The notes beneath the pieces were generated by a model. It was not told where the DNA came from and searched no databases. It saw only the letters and a list, made by a program, of their open reading frames with translations. A stretch of 64,000 bases of DNA from Platerodrilus igneus (Eukaryota; Arthropoda; Insecta; Coleoptera; Lycidae): assembly GCA_036346225.1 (NCBI GenBank), contig JARFIW010001457.1, positions 62,001-126,000 on the forward strand, given 5' to 3'. The stretch's first letter is position 1; the number at the start of each line of letters is the position of its first letter. Below, one piece after another: positions 1-10,765 of this stretch. A program made the translations under genes and the position numbers.

Positions 1-147
1 ACCAAAAGAAAAGGTTTAAGGTAAATGAGTTAAACGTATAAAACGTAGGTGTATAAGAGAAGGAATAAGTAATTAAAGTTAACTAATTGATGGTGAGAAC
101 AAAAAAAAAAATTAGGTAAATAGTGAGGAGCATGGAACATGAAAAAC

Positions 148-3100
148 TTAATTAGCATTTGGGTCGGCAGAGAATGGCTTAAGATCTTTAATATGCCATC
201 TGCCTTGGCGTTTTCCTTCAGCATCCTGAAGTTCGTAGATAAGGGGACTAATGACACGAGTGACCTTACAAAGAATGAATTTAGGGGCTAATTTTGAAGA
301 AAATTTCTTAGATGCATCCGATAAGACATAATTCTTTTTCCAAACTTGTTCGCCCAAGGCGAAGGAAATATTTCGTTTACGTAGATTATAGTGGTCCTTG
401 CTCTTTTCGTAAGCTTTTAACAAATTTTTTCTAACGTCGTTAAAGATAGAAGGTAATGATTGTTGGTCTTTGTCCCAACGTACTTTATCGTCAAATTCAA
501 TTACGTTAGTATCGTCAGGCACTAAACCATAGTAACTCCCATCAATTGGGGTATATCTTCCGAAAACAAGAAATGACGGAGTGAATTGGGTTGCTTCGTG
601 TTTAGATGTACGCAAAGCTTGAGCAATTTCAAAGATATGTTCATCCCATGTAGTATGGTCTGAATTAATATAGGACGAAATAGCGGTAATTAACACTCGA
701 TTTACTCTTTCGGTAGGGTTTACTTGGGGGTGATATTTTGCGTTAAACCAAATTTTTTGTACTTTATAACTTTTAACGAAATTCTGAAAATCTTTAGAGA
801 TAAATTGTGCACCATTGTCACAAAGGATAATCTGGGGGACACCAAAGATAAGAAAGACATTTTGTTCTAGAAATTTAATTATAGCTGCAGATGTAGCTTT
901 ACGTAAGGGTTGGACCATAACAAATTTAGAAAACCAATCGGTAACGACTAAAAGATATTTATTACCTCTTTTCGATCGAGGGAGAGGTCCTAATTCGTCA
1001 AGCGATATTAATTGAAAGAAATAAGATACACGCTTAAAGTTACCCATTAAACCAGGGCGAGCATCTTGTGAACTCTTATGGGAGCCACAAATTTTACAGC
1101 TCTTAATGTAGCGGCAAACAAATTGCTTAAGTGTGGGCCAGTAATATAATTCAGATATTTTAGCGAGAGTTTTTGTAACACCAAGGTGTGCAGCTATGGG
1201 ATCATCGTGACATAATTTGAGCACCTCACTGCGATTTGCAGTGGGCACGACCAGTTTCCATTCAGGTATATTCGATATTTTATGTGGGGACGAAGCTACA
1301 AATTTATATAGTCTATTATTAGTGACACGAAAGGTAGGGAATTTGTCGGGATTATCGGAAACTTTTTTAATCATATTGAGGTACCAGGTATCCAGAATTA
1401 AATTTGGAAGGTTAAGAGAAACAACATCACGAGATAAGGCATCAGGTACGATATTTAATTTGCCAGGCCTATGCCTAACGTCAAAAGTAAATTGAGATAT
1501 ACGCAAGTTCCATCTTGCCAAACGACCTGCGGGCTGTTTCAAGTTATTAAGCCAAGTGAGTGCTGCACAATCAGTGATTACGGTAAAGTGTGTACCTTCG
1601 ACATATCCTCTAAATTTCTCGATGCCAAAGATAACGCCCAATAGTTCTCGTTCGGTAGCAGAGTATTTTTGTTCGGCAGAAGTTAAGGCACGGCTCGCAT
1701 AGGCGATTGGATGTTCTAAACCATTGTTTACCTGGAATAACATTGCACCTAACCCAGTAAGTGAGGCATCGGTTTGTATAAAAAACTTATCATCGAAATT
1801 TGGAGAGATTAAGATAGGTGCTGAAGTGATTAATGTTTTAATTTGTTCGAAAGCCTGTTGGGATTCTAAATTCCACTCGATAGTTTGGGATTTCTTTTTA
1901 TTTTTAATTAAAGCGGTAATGGGTGCGGATATAGTTGAAAGATTGGGTAGAAAGATGCGATAATAGCTAATCATTCCAATTAAACGTTTGATTTCGGTAA
2001 CAGTCTTAGGTGTTTTAAATTTAGTAATAGCATCAACTTTAGCAGGATCTGCTCGTAAGCCTGTTCCATCGATAATAAAACCAAGAAATGTGAGGGACGA
2101 ACAACAAAATTGACACTTTTCCCAGTTTATCTTAAAACCTGCTGCGTTTAAGCGTTCTGCAACTTCATCTAATGTGGCGATATGTTCATCGAAAGAACTT
2201 GAGATAACTAAGATATCATCTAAAAACACAAAGGCACGTTCTTGATGTAAGATAGGACCTAACGTTTGATCCATAGTACGTTGTAAAGTTTGTGGAGCGT
2301 TACAGAGACCAAATGGCAAAAAATTATATTCAAAAAGACCTCGGCCTGGGACACAAAAAGCAGTTTTTTGACGAGAAGATAAGTCGAGAGGTATCTGATA
2401 AAAAGCTTGTCTAAGGTCGATAGATGAGATAAATTTTGCGTTACGAAGCCGGCTTAAAATCGAGTCAGTTCTAGGTAGAGGGTAAGCGTCCGAAACAGTC
2501 ACAGAATTCAACTTTCTGCCATCAAAACAGACACGCCATTCGTCATTCTTTTTCCGAACTAGTAATACAGGAGAGGTCCACGGTGAATTTGAAGGAGAGA
2601 TAACACCAGATTCTAACATTTTGTCTATTTCAGCATGTAAATGCTTTTGTAATGCAGGCGATAAGGGATATTGACGTTGCTTAAAGGGAAGGGCATCACC
2701 TGTAGAGATAACGTGTGTTGCCGTCGTAACGCAACCACGTTCGGAGGTATTAAGTTTGCGAAATTTGTCAATTGTAGCGTTAAGAGTTACATTTTGGGAG
2801 TCAGTAAGAGAAATTTTGTTAGATATTCCTGTAGATGCACAAGAATTCGTTTTAATAGAGGTTTGCCATGAAAAATCCTGGAAATAAAGTGACAGATTAA
2901 AAAGTTTACAGAAATCAACGCCTAGTAGAAAGGGATAAGCTAATGCAGGCACAATCAAAAATAAAACGTCACGTTCAAGAGATTCTACTCGAATTTTTAA
3001 CTTAAGGGAACCGGTTACATGTATTTGATTATCGTCAGCTAAATTTATGGAAGTTTTCTCGGGAATAATTTGAATTTTGATATTTTGTTGAGATAATTGA

Positions 3101-3423
3101 TGTAAACCTTCGTTATTTATAATGGAACATGAGGAACCTGTATCCAATAAAGCAATTACATTTAAGGAACCTATTGAGATAGATAAGTGTGGACGGTTAT
3201 CGAAGGGTTTTTTAACAAGTTGTGAAACGGCAGCAGTCTTTTTATGGTAAAAGGAATTGACGGTTTGTAACCACTTAGACCACTCGGCTGGAGTAGTATA
3301 GCATAATTCCTCTAATGAAGGTAAGGCATTTTGTACATTAATAGTAGCGGTATTATTGTTAGATAAATTTAATGACGGTACAACGTTAGAAGTAGTTTTA
3401 TGATTTGAATTTATTGGCGTCTG
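148..3423 (-). CDS. gypsy-1 Pol polyprotein: protease, reverse transcriptase, RNase H, integrase
   Basis: Single open frame of roughly 1,090 codons that overlaps the end of gag in a different frame, as expected if Pol is made by a -1 frameshift; the protease is internal, so no ATG is needed near it. Visible order: aspartic protease LDTGSSCSII; reverse transcriptase with LPFGLCNAPQ and the catalytic FLDDILVIS; RNase H with TDASLTGLGAM and ATERELLGVIF; integrase zinc finger with paired His and CKIC; integrase core with SLDELGPLP, ILCDNGAQF and HPQVNPTER giving the D, D, E triad; C-terminal segment ending GRWHIKDLKPF. The domain order PR-RT-RH-IN marks Ty3/gypsy. All catalytic residues looked for are present, so the copy may encode active enzymes. 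Compared with gypsy-2 the residue after the first integrase Asp is E rather than L. Confidence 0.93.
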   Translation of the reverse strand, partial: QTPINSNHKTTSNVVPSLNLSNNNTATINVQNALPSLEELCYTTPAEWSKWLQTVNSFYHKKTAAVSQLVKKPFDNRPHLSISIGSLNVIALLDTGSSCSIINNEGLHQLSQQNIKIQIIPEKTSINLADDNQIHVTGSLKLKIRVESLERDVLFLIVPALAYPFLLGVDFCKLFNLSLYFQDFSWQTSIKTNSCASTGISNKISLTDSQNVTLNATIDKFRKLNTSERGCVTTATHVISTGDALPFKQRQYPLSPALQKHLHAEIDKMLESGVISPSNSPWTSPVLLVRKKNDEWRVCFDGRKLNSVTVSDAYPLPRTDSILSRLRNAKFISSIDLRQAFYQIPLDLSSRQKTAFCVPGRGLFEYNFLPFGLCNAPQTLQRTMDQTLGPILHQERAFVFLDDILVISSSFDEHIATLDEVAERLNAAGFKINWEKCQFCCSSLTFLGFIIDGTGLRADPAKVDAITKFKTPKTVTEIKRLIGMISYYRIFLPNLSTISAPITALIKNKKKSQTIEWNLESQQAFEQIKTLITSAPILISPNFDDKFFIQTDASLTGLGAMLFQVNNGLEHPIAYASRALTSAEQKYSATERELLGVIFGIEKFRGYVEGTHFTVITDCAALTWLNNLKQPAGRLARWNLRISQFTFDVRHRPGKLNIVPDALSRDVVSLNLPNLILDTWYLNMIKKVSDNPDKFPTFRVTNNRLYKFVASSPHKISNIPEWKLVVPTANRSEVLKLCHDDPIAAHLGVTKTLAKISELYYWPTLKQFVCRYIKSCKICGSHKSSQDARPGLMGNFKRVSYFFQLISLDELGPLPRSKRGNKYLLVVTDWFSKFVMVQPLRKATSAAIIKFLEQNVFLIFGVPQIILCDNGAQFISKDFQNFVKSYKVQKIWFNAKYHPQVNPTERVNRVLITAISSYINSDHTTWDEHIFEIAQALRTSKHEATQFTPSFLVFGRYTPIDGSYYGLVPDDTNVIEFDDKVRWDKDQQSLPSIFNDVRKNLLKAYEKSKDHYNLRKRNISFALGEQVWKKNYVLSDASKKFSSKLAPKFILCKVTRVISPLIYELQDAEGKRQGRWHIKDLKPFSADPNAN

Positions 3424-4733
3424 GGTCCGTTGAATGATTGGTGGTGAGGGCGATTTTGGATCCTTGAGATATTCACACCCTGATTTGAAATATCTCGACG
3501 GGAGTTTCCCGATACATTAGGATTACAGTTGGTGCAGTTAGATTTGTAGATATTTGAGCGACCACAACCATAACAAAAAATATTTCTAGGGTATGTGCAG
3601 ACATTATAGTTATGTCCACTTCGCTTGCAGTTCCAACAGGTAAGTGAGTTATTAGTTACGGTAGAAGGAACGTTAAGGGTAGATAGTTTATGGGAAGCTC
3701 GAGCTTGGCAAGCTAAATCAGGTTCTAGAAGACCAGATAGATTTTCGGGGGGTGGCCGATATTTGTTAATTCTTGACTTCACTTCCTGGAGGGAACGACA
3801 TAGGTCTTTAAAGTGGGCTAACGACGAGATTTGCTGCAATGCCAAACGTTCTGAGAAGTAGGGGTTTAAATTTCTAAGTAATTGATCGATAATCTCGGGT
3901 TCTGAAGGTTTTTTGTCGAGTCTGCTATATAAAGCTTCTAGTGAGGTAATAAAAGAAACAACATTTTCGTCAGGACCTTGGGTTCGGTTACGTATTTCGT
4001 TCCAAAGGTCGTTAATATAGCCATAAGGTAGGAAATCTCGTTTTAAACACGCAACTAACTCCTCCCAGGTAGAAATTTGGTGTCGTATGTTTCTGTACCA
4101 TATTAACGCTGAGTTTGCGAACAAGTCACCTGCTGAGACAAATAGGTCCTGGTCGGTACACCCGCGAGAGATTTTGAAATCATTAATACGGTCAAGAAAA
4201 GATGATAAAGAGACCTGCGAATCAAACCCTTCGAAGGTGAGACCCCATTTGTATACAGGTATAGATTTTCCTAACGGTTTAGGTAGGGCAAGTGCGAGAT
4301 TTGAAAAGGGTAACGATATATCTACGTCTGCATTAGGATTAAGTCTTTCAAGAATAGTCCCTTCAAGTAATAATACTTCGGACAACAAATTTTGTTTAGC
4401 TTGAGTCGCTTGGGCATCGTCGTATAAAGATAATAGTTCTGTACGTTGTTTGACGTGCGTTATTCTCGAAGCCAATCTCCCTAGCTCGATATCACTAGCA
4501 CCAGGATCTGTTCTATTTATTATACCCGATATGTCATCTAAGGACAATTTAATTTCCGATACGTTAAGAGGCCAATCGCCAACGGGTTTCTTTAAGATAG
4601 CAATGCCTTTGGTTTCCTGGGCTAAAATGGCCCTGAGCTGAGATCTCCTGTCATTTTGGTTACTAGCTGCGATAATATTCCTACACTCAAGCTCGTAAAT
4701 TAGTTCCAGCGATTTTAAATGAGAAACATTCAT
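3411..4733 (-). CDS. gypsy-1 Gag
   Basis: 440-residue Gag starting at an ATG. The central part has the retrotransposon capsid pattern: LYVSAGDLF-type helices followed by WYRNIRHQISTWEELVACLKRDF and later VVSFITSLEALYSRL. Near the C terminus lies a CCHC zinc knuckle (CWNCKRSGHNYNVC, C-x2-C-x4-H-x4-C), followed by a second Cys-rich segment CYGCGRSNIYKSNC that lacks the usual His and so may not fold as a knuckle. Gag would form the virus-like particle and bind the element RNA. The reading frame is intact. The stop lies within the overlapping start of pol, in a frame that favours ribosomal frameshifting. Confidence 0.88.
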   Translation of the reverse strand: MNVSHLKSLELIYELECRNIIAASNQNDRRSQLRAILAQETKGIAILKKPVGDWPLNVSEIKLSLDDISGIINRTDPGASDIELGRLASRITHVKQRTELLSLYDDAQATQAKQNLLSEVLLLEGTILERLNPNADVDISLPFSNLALALPKPLGKSIPVYKWGLTFEGFDSQVSLSSFLDRINDFKISRGCTDQDLFVSAGDLFANSALIWYRNIRHQISTWEELVACLKRDFLPYGYINDLWNEIRNRTQGPDENVVSFITSLEALYSRLDKKPSEPEIIDQLLRNLNPYFSERLALQQISSLAHFKDLCRSLQEVKSRINKYRPPPENLSGLLEPDLACQARASHKLSTLNVPSTVTNNSLTCWNCKRSGHNYNVCTYPRNIFCYGCGRSNIYKSNCTNCNPNVSGNSRRDISNQGVNISRIQNRPHHQSFNGPRRQ

Positions 4734-5745
4734 GGTGAATAGAATATTCGAGACACTATATCTATAAAATATGCGATTTTGACGCAGAGCAGAAGGTAAA
4801 AAAACGTTACAGCTACTTTAAGTTAATACGATACGGTATTTAGGGGTGAAACCTTGTTAGGAACGTCACCGGTAAAGAATAATATGCAAATGTTAAAACG
4901 TTAATTAATCAACACACTAAAGAAACACATTTAAAACTATATGCGAACAAGGTTAGTATTTAACAAGGGATATCTCCTTGATAAGTTACAAGAAAGCCCT
5001 CCAAAATAGAGAAACGCATCGGTAGGGCATTATTTTAACAGATAACACGAGGCTATTAATGTAGCATCTTCAAAAGATATTCTAGAGGTCAAATCGTCAC
5101 GCTAAACGTTTTTTTTTTTTAACACAAGGTTTCTTTAAAAAGGGAGTTTAAATATTACTTAACAAGTGATTGATTAAAACGCTTTTTTTTTATATGCAAA
5201 CTAGAGAATTTTAGATATAGTTTTTTATTACAGCAAGGGTTATATTTTAACTGAGATAAGGTAAATAATTATTATAATAAACGGTATTTACGACGAGCAA
5301 TTACTTAAAATATTTATTTATTGTACTTACTTGGAAAAGTGAGGTTAATATACATCCTTGTAAAAGTTTGAAGTTTTATATAGACACTAACACACGTTTT
5401 CAGATAACTGACACATTATTTAGGCAACTGCAGTTATGAACTTCATTTTAAAATTTCAATAAGGTAAATAGATTAACATTTTTTAGATAAAAACTATATA
5501 TTACAATGACGGTTCTTAATTACAAACGCTATTTGTCAATTCCGGAAAATTTCTGGGGAATTTTCGCAAGTTACCAACTGAAATAAAACTTCACAGATAT
5601 CTTAGTGGACATAGATAATGAATTTTATTAAAACAATTTAGATGAAAAAGCTTGTTTAAATATTAATCTAAACATTCCATAAGTATATAGGCATCATACC
5701 ACCTAAAAACACACGTTGGAGCGCTAAATTCTTACGTTCGCGCCG
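4734..5745 (-). other. gypsy-1 5' leader
   Basis: About 1 kb of AT-rich non-coding sequence between the 5' LTR and gag. Directly after the inferred LTR end the sense strand reads CGGCGCGAACGTAAG, the expected place for a tRNA primer binding site, but I cannot assign a tRNA. No convincing reading frame was seen. Confidence 0.5.
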
Positions 5746-6505
5746 TGGTTATATTTACAAAGTTTGATAAATACAACACCGGTAGCGTGGTTGATAGACA
5801 CTATCGGGGTTGGCAGCACTAATCTTATACGGATTTAGGTGCGGTCCTCCACCAATGATGTCATCAATATTACGCAATCCGACGTAAATTTACTCCATTT
5901 TTAACACAAAAAATAAAGCACACAAAATAAGTAAAGGATTACTTACATCAGAAATCCTGCTTCCGCCCGAAATTGCGCTCGGGTAGGCCTCTAGCCAAGT
6001 CCAGTCGGGGCTCCTCCCGGAGGAATTAGAGATGATACGTCGACGCTATCAAATGCGTACGGAACAGCTCCGGCTAGCTAAGGTAAACATGAGGTCATCC
6101 TCAGGCGTGAAGATCGGTACTCCTAGGTGGCGGCAGATGTCTTACCTATGTAGGGATTGGACAGGAAAAGGTATGGAGGTAGACAACAAAGATAATTAGG
6201 CAAGGAACTACATAGATAACCCTAACGATACGTTACCAGAGGCAAAAACGTCCACTTAACACTCGATCCCCGGTAAAAAGCCACGTTATCCAGCGAGAAC
6301 CGCGAAACTATCCCACTCCTTTTCTAGTATTGCCCTACCCCTCTAGGGATAAACACACTGCGCAAGCTCACTACTCTTGCGTATCGGAAGCACCGCCTAG
6401 TCTATTTAAAAATTCCCGCGTCTCGCGTATTTGAAAATATGGCGGGAAACTTCCGTACACCAAAAACTAACCTAAAAACATGTTTAAGTGCAATGGCACG
6501 TAACA
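5746..6505 (-). repeat. gypsy-1 5' LTR
   Basis: In sense orientation it starts TGTTACGTGCC at 6505 and ends ATATAACCA at 5746, about 760 bp with TG...CA ends. The same sequence recurs at 31316-32104. The sense strand has a TTTAAATAG TATA-like box around 6400. The outer edge is flush with 5S upstream spacer. The inner boundary is inferred from where the second copy is cut. Confidence 0.7.
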
Positions 6506-6572
6506 AGTTCGAATATTTGCTAGGTGCATTCGCATAAGCACTTTACATACCCGGAACGCGACTTTTAATATA
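6506..6572 (+). promoter_or_regulatory. Upstream flank of 5S rRNA gene 1
   Basis: 67 bp nearly identical to 28421-28486, the region before the second 5S gene. It ends with an AT-rich TTTTAATATA directly before the 5S start, in the place of the TATA-like upstream element of insect 5S promoters. Everything further upstream is replaced by gypsy-1. Confidence 0.7.
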
Positions 6573-6602
6573 GACAACGACCATACCACGTTGAAAAGCA
6601 CC
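6573..6602 (+). rRNA. 5S rRNA gene 1, piece 1 (nt 1-30)
   Basis: Reads GACAACGACCATACCACG then TTGAAAAGCACC, the 5' end of an arthropod 5S rRNA. Its first nine bases are perfectly complementary to the last nine of piece 3 at 27926-27934, which would form helix I. The gene is broken here by Jockey-A1. The last 15 nt (6588-6602) are repeated after that element as its target duplication. As a split gene it cannot give a normal 5S transcript. Confidence 0.92.
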
Positions 6603-7008
6603 AACAACAACAACAAAGACATTTATTCAACATATTTACAATAATTTAAACTGTACATAAAAATTCAAAAACACTACAAGAATTTAAGTCTAGTTATGTA
6701 CTAATATTTATATGCACATGAAGGTTGATTAGTGGTTCCTGCTGCTATGTCGCTTACCCACAAGTTTTTGTTTTTCATCCTAGCAGTTCTACAAAGGTTA
6801 GAGAACATGAAGTGGTCCCAAAAAACAGTGGTGGAATCCAACAGGCATGTCTTTGGTTTTTGCAGTTGCATTCATTCGGATGTCCTTTGTGGTCATTACC
6901 AATCAAGGCGTAATGTATACGTGGTTTATTTATATGAGTCAATTGAGGAAAAATATTGTGAAAAAAAAAACTCATCTTTTGCAGTATCGACTTGGATATT
7001 TATCCAGA
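6603..7008 (-). other. Jockey-A1 3' UTR and (GTT)n tail
   Basis: Non-coding 3' end of A1. The extreme end on the plus strand is AACAACAACAAC, i.e. GTT repeats in sense, then directly 5S nt 30. A2 has a similar 3' UTR with a longer run of the same repeat. Confidence 0.8.
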
Positions 7009-9701
7009 TCAGAATGTGCTATCAAAAATTGCTAAACCTTGATAGGGGAACTTATGTTTATATGTATTAGGAATATTGTGTTTCCTTATCTTAGTCAGGT
7101 TCTTAATTAGATTATTGCCTTTAGTTTTACGTGTTTGTTCATAAAATCGTTGTGCTAGGTTTGTTGAAAATTCCTGTATTGTTTGTATTTTAGCGTCTGT
7201 GTGCATGTCCTTAATTTTTTCGTATCGTCCTTTGTGTAGAATTAGTCTAAGGCATTTGTTTTGCAGTCTCTGTAATTTTTGTAGGTGAGTTTTTGCAGCC
7301 CCGCACCAAATGGGAGCTGCATACGTGAGTGTAGGTCGTATAATTGTTGTATAGATTAATTTTTTAATTTTGGAACTTACTGAGCTTTTATGTGATAACA
7401 GCGAGTAAACATTTATGAGTACTATCAGAGCTTTTTTTATTGCCTTGTCGATTTGAAGTTGAAACGTTAGCCTAGGGTCCAAGTGAACTCCCAGATATTT
7501 AACACTATTTTTGAGAGCTACCTGTGCCCCTAAAATCTCTGCATGCCTATTTAATTGATTGTTTTTGTATCTCCGATGAAACAGAATGGCTTCCGTTTTA
7601 TCAGAGTTTACACAGATTTTCCATTTTCTGCAGTAGTCTCCTATTAGTTCTATATGGATTTCAACTTGGCGAGAGCCTGGTGTGGGTCATTTGCTGTGGT
7701 GTATATAGCTGCATCATCTGCATACAGCGCTATTTTTGTATTTGTTGTTTTGGGAAAGTCATTAATGTAAATTATGTAGAGAGTTGGTCCGAGTACTGAC
7801 CCTTGAGGTACACCTGCTTTAACCTTCACATTATCTGATAAAGAGCCTCCTACATCAACTGCAAATGTTCGTTTTGATAAATAACTATGAATTAATTTGG
7901 TTAAATATGCCGGAAAATTGTATTTAATGAGTTTATGCAGAAGACCCATGATCCACACCTTATCAAAGGCCTTCTCATAATCTAGCAGGGTCATAAAGGT
8001 GACTTTGCGCTCATTGTAACCTGTAATTATGTCTTTAACAATTCGGGCTACTTGTCCTGTAGTACTGTGATTTTTCCTGAAACCGAATTGTGCGTTCATT
8101 AAAATTTTATTGACTTGTAGGTGTTTTTGTAATCTCGTATTGATTGCTTTTTCAGCTATTTTGCTAAGTGACGGTAACAAGCTGATGGGTCTATACCCGC
8201 CTGGTGATGTGTGGTCTTTCCCGGGTTTGGGTATCGGTGTAGTTACTGCTTTTTTCCATGCAATTGGGAAGTGAGCACAAGCGAGAATTGCATTTATTAT
8301 GTAATGGAACTGCACTATTGTTTTTTGAGAAAAGTTTTTGATCAGGATGTTACCAATTTTATCATTACCGGGAGCCTTGTTTGTTTTAAGTTTTTTAATA
8401 TAGTTTTTAATTTCAGTTGGTGTTTTGCGGCTGAATCGTGTCTCAGTATGTTCTGATAATATGGCACTTAGTTCTACATTTGTTTCTTTTTCAATTCTAT
8501 CGTGTTCGGCATTGTTACGGATTGTGTCGTGGTTTGTTTGGAAATTTTTTGCTAACAATTTAGCTTTATCTGAATTGCTTTGTGCAGTTGCGTCGTTGTG
8601 AATGAGCGTCGGGATTGTCCTGTTTTTGTTCTTAAAATATCTAGTCATTTTCCATATGGAATTGTCATTTGTGTTAAGTTGTTGTAATTTGTTTGTCCAG
8701 GTCTTGTTTCTGTACGTCCAGATTTCCTTCCTAACCCGTTTAGTTAGTGTGTCTAATTCTTTTTTGTCTTGCGCATTATTAGTTGATTGCCATTTCCTGC
8801 GTGCACGGTTTTTATCTCTAATAATCTGTAAAATTTCTGTTGGTAACGGTGTAGTCACTTCTTTTATGCTTATATTTTTAATTGCTCCGGATTTCGCCAT
8901 TTCAACTGCATTTACTAATTTACTTAATTCGTTATTAATTTGGCAAGCATTATTAATTGTTTTATTAATCCGAACTTGTTGATTTAGTATCAATCTGTAT
9001 TTTCTCCAGTCCGCATTTTTATAGTCAGGTACAGTTATTTTGGAATTAATTCTGGTTGTATTGACTAATGTGAATACAACCGGATTATGATCTGAAGAAA
9101 GTTCAACTGGAGAAAATACATTTTGTACATTATTGACGTTATTTAAAACTAGAATGTCTATAGTCGTTGGTGTAGTATTATTGGGAGGAAAGTGCGTTTC
9201 AGTATTTGGATAAATCACTTTAGTATTTGTATTTTCAGTTAATTTAAATAGGGTTCTACCGTTACGGTTATTGTGATGGCAATTCCACGATTCATGTTTG
9301 GCGTTTAGGTCTCCTACGATAATCGTTTTGTTACCTACTCTCTGCAAGGTCTTTAAATCCTGTTCGGTGAAAGTATTCGAAGGGCTATTGTACACTGCTA
9401 TTATATTCGTACCATCTTTTAGCCTGAATATTATATATTCTAGCGCGCTTTGAAAGTCTACTTGAATTTCTGTATATGGAATTGAATTTTTAATGAGCAC
9501 TACTAGTCCCCCATTACCTGTTCGTTTGTCTTTTCTTATGATACTAAAGTTTTTAAAATTTAATTTATTTTTAGGGCCTAATTTGGTTTCGTTTACTAAA
9601 ATTATATCTACTTTATACCTATTTATAAATTCGATTACTTCAGGAATTTTATTCCTGAGTCCGTTTGCATTCCACGTTGCTATTATAAGATTACTACCCA
9701 T
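7009..9701 (-). pseudogene. Jockey-A1 ORF2: APE endonuclease and reverse transcriptase, one frameshift
   Basis: The start is the ATG that overlaps the ORF1 stop (TAATG). N-terminal APE endonuclease motifs: TWNANGLRNKIPEV, VNETKL, GDLNAKHESWNC, PTTIDILV and SSDHNPVVF. The reverse transcriptase follows with FGFRKNHSTTGQ, LDYEKAFDKVW, GVPQGSVLGP and the catalytic LYADDAAIY. About 20 codons after YADD the frame shifts by one base (around 7650-7662). From there the other frame is open as KTEAILFHRRY, KYLGVHLDPRLTF and TYAAPIWCGAAKTHLQKLQ to a stop at 7009. The protein would nick target DNA and copy the element RNA at the nick. Since only one lesion is seen, the copy is recently inactivated, or the shift is an assembly error. 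Confidence 0.9.
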
Positions 9702-10765
9702 TAAAGCTTTGCACAAAAGTTTTTAAATGCTACAAATTTAGCTACATTATCCTGGCAACTTATTAATTCTGTATTTAATTCCCTAACAAGGTTTAACATT
9801 TTATCAATATTAATTAAATCATCTAATTTTTTAATTTCGCCAATTAACTCATAAAAACCAGCGTCACTCACCAATGGAACAGCGTTCGCTGATGGTGCTG
9901 TTGAACCTCTTTGCGGTTTTGTGTTATCCCAAGCATTGTTAAGTGGCGGCTTGGCTGGGACCCATTTCGGAGCAGGAAATTCCTCTCTGGAAGGGACTTT
10001 GTTGTTCGTATTTCTGGATGCATTTACCGTCTTATTATTGTCTTTTTGGATTTGTTTGATTTTTTGGATATATGTAGGACATTCGACACTGTTTGCTGGA
10101 TGATTGCCTTCACAATTTGCGCAAGTGGCAGTTGTTTCCTTGGACTTTACGCATGTAAATGTGAAGTGCCCTTTAGCGCATTTTAAGCATCTCGGAGAAG
10201 CATTGCAATTTGTCGCGGAGTGTCCCCATAGTTGACACCTATGGCATTGTATTATACTTTTTTTGTTTCTGTATTGTTCAAAGCGTACTTTTGTGTAGTA
10301 GAGATATTTTACTGTATCATTCAGATGCTTCGTTTTTGTCGAGCTTGTGGTAGTTAGCAGATATATGGGTGATTTAGTGTTTTTCATAATTGCACATCTT
10401 ATGACGCTTATTCCATATACTTCCATAAGCTCATTTTTTATTTTCTCAGGCTCTATTTTACCTGCTAACCCATATATCACATGGGTATTTCTCTTCTCAT
10501 CCCTGTGAGTAAAAGTATGATATTCGGTATCTTTTAGCATCTCCATTACCTTTTTATGGTCGTTTTTGTTATGAGTATAAATGGCTAGATTGTCTTTCGT
10601 GTTTTTGATGTAGAAATGTTCTTCGACATTGCTTTTGATGCATCTAATAAATTCCTGATGTTGGTCAGTCTTGCCGTGAATTATTATAGGTGGCATTTTT
10701 TGTTTTGTTGCTTTGGACTTCGTATTGTCCTCATCTAATTTATTTGACGGCGATTCCTCTTCCAT
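9701..10765 (-). CDS. Jockey-A1 ORF1 gag-like nucleic-acid-binding protein
   Basis: 354-residue intact protein. The N-terminal 50 residues are charged. Residues about 30-160 carry the PRE_C2HC-type region seen in insect Jockey ORF1 proteins (IIIHGKTDQHQEF, later HVIYGLAGKIEPEKI). Three zinc knuckles follow: CHRCQLWGHSATNC, CLKCAKGHFTFTC and CANCEGNHPANSVEC. The tail ends in a hydrophobic/charged helix region (FYELIGEIKKLDDLINIDKML). It binds element RNA and forms the ribonucleoprotein. The stop codon shares one base with the ORF2 start, which suggests translation of ORF2 by termination-reinitiation. Confidence 0.9.
   Translation of the reverse strand: MEEESPSNKLDEDNTKSKATKQKMPPIIIHGKTDQHQEFIRCIKSNVEEHFYIKNTKDNLAIYTHNKNDHKKVMEMLKDTEYHTFTHRDEKRNTHVIYGLAGKIEPEKIKNELMEVYGISVIRCAIMKNTKSPIYLLTTTSSTKTKHLNDTVKYLYYTKVRFEQYRNKKSIIQCHRCQLWGHSATNCNASPRCLKCAKGHFTFTCVKSKETTATCANCEGNHPANSVECPTYIQKIKQIQKDNNKTVNASRNTNNKVPSREEFPAPKWVPAKPPLNNAWDNTKPQRGSTAPSANAVPLVSDAGFYELIGEIKKLDDLINIDKMLNLVRELNTELISCQDNVAKFVAFKNFCAKL

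Larger units (their letters stand above)
1..6505 (-). mobile_element. Ty3/gypsy LTR retrotransposon gypsy-1 (3' end outside window)
   Basis: Minus-strand LTR retrotransposon. In the sense direction it has a 5' LTR (6505 to 5746), a leader of about 1 kb, gag, an overlapping pol in another frame, and the start of the 3' non-coding region at the window edge. Gag and pol are both open over their full length, so this copy looks young. A second copy (gypsy-2) lies at 31316-37940 and is almost identical in pol. The outer edge of the 5' LTR touches sequence that is also found upstream of a second 5S rRNA gene, so the element landed in 5S spacer DNA. The 3' LTR is not in the window. Confidence 0.9.
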
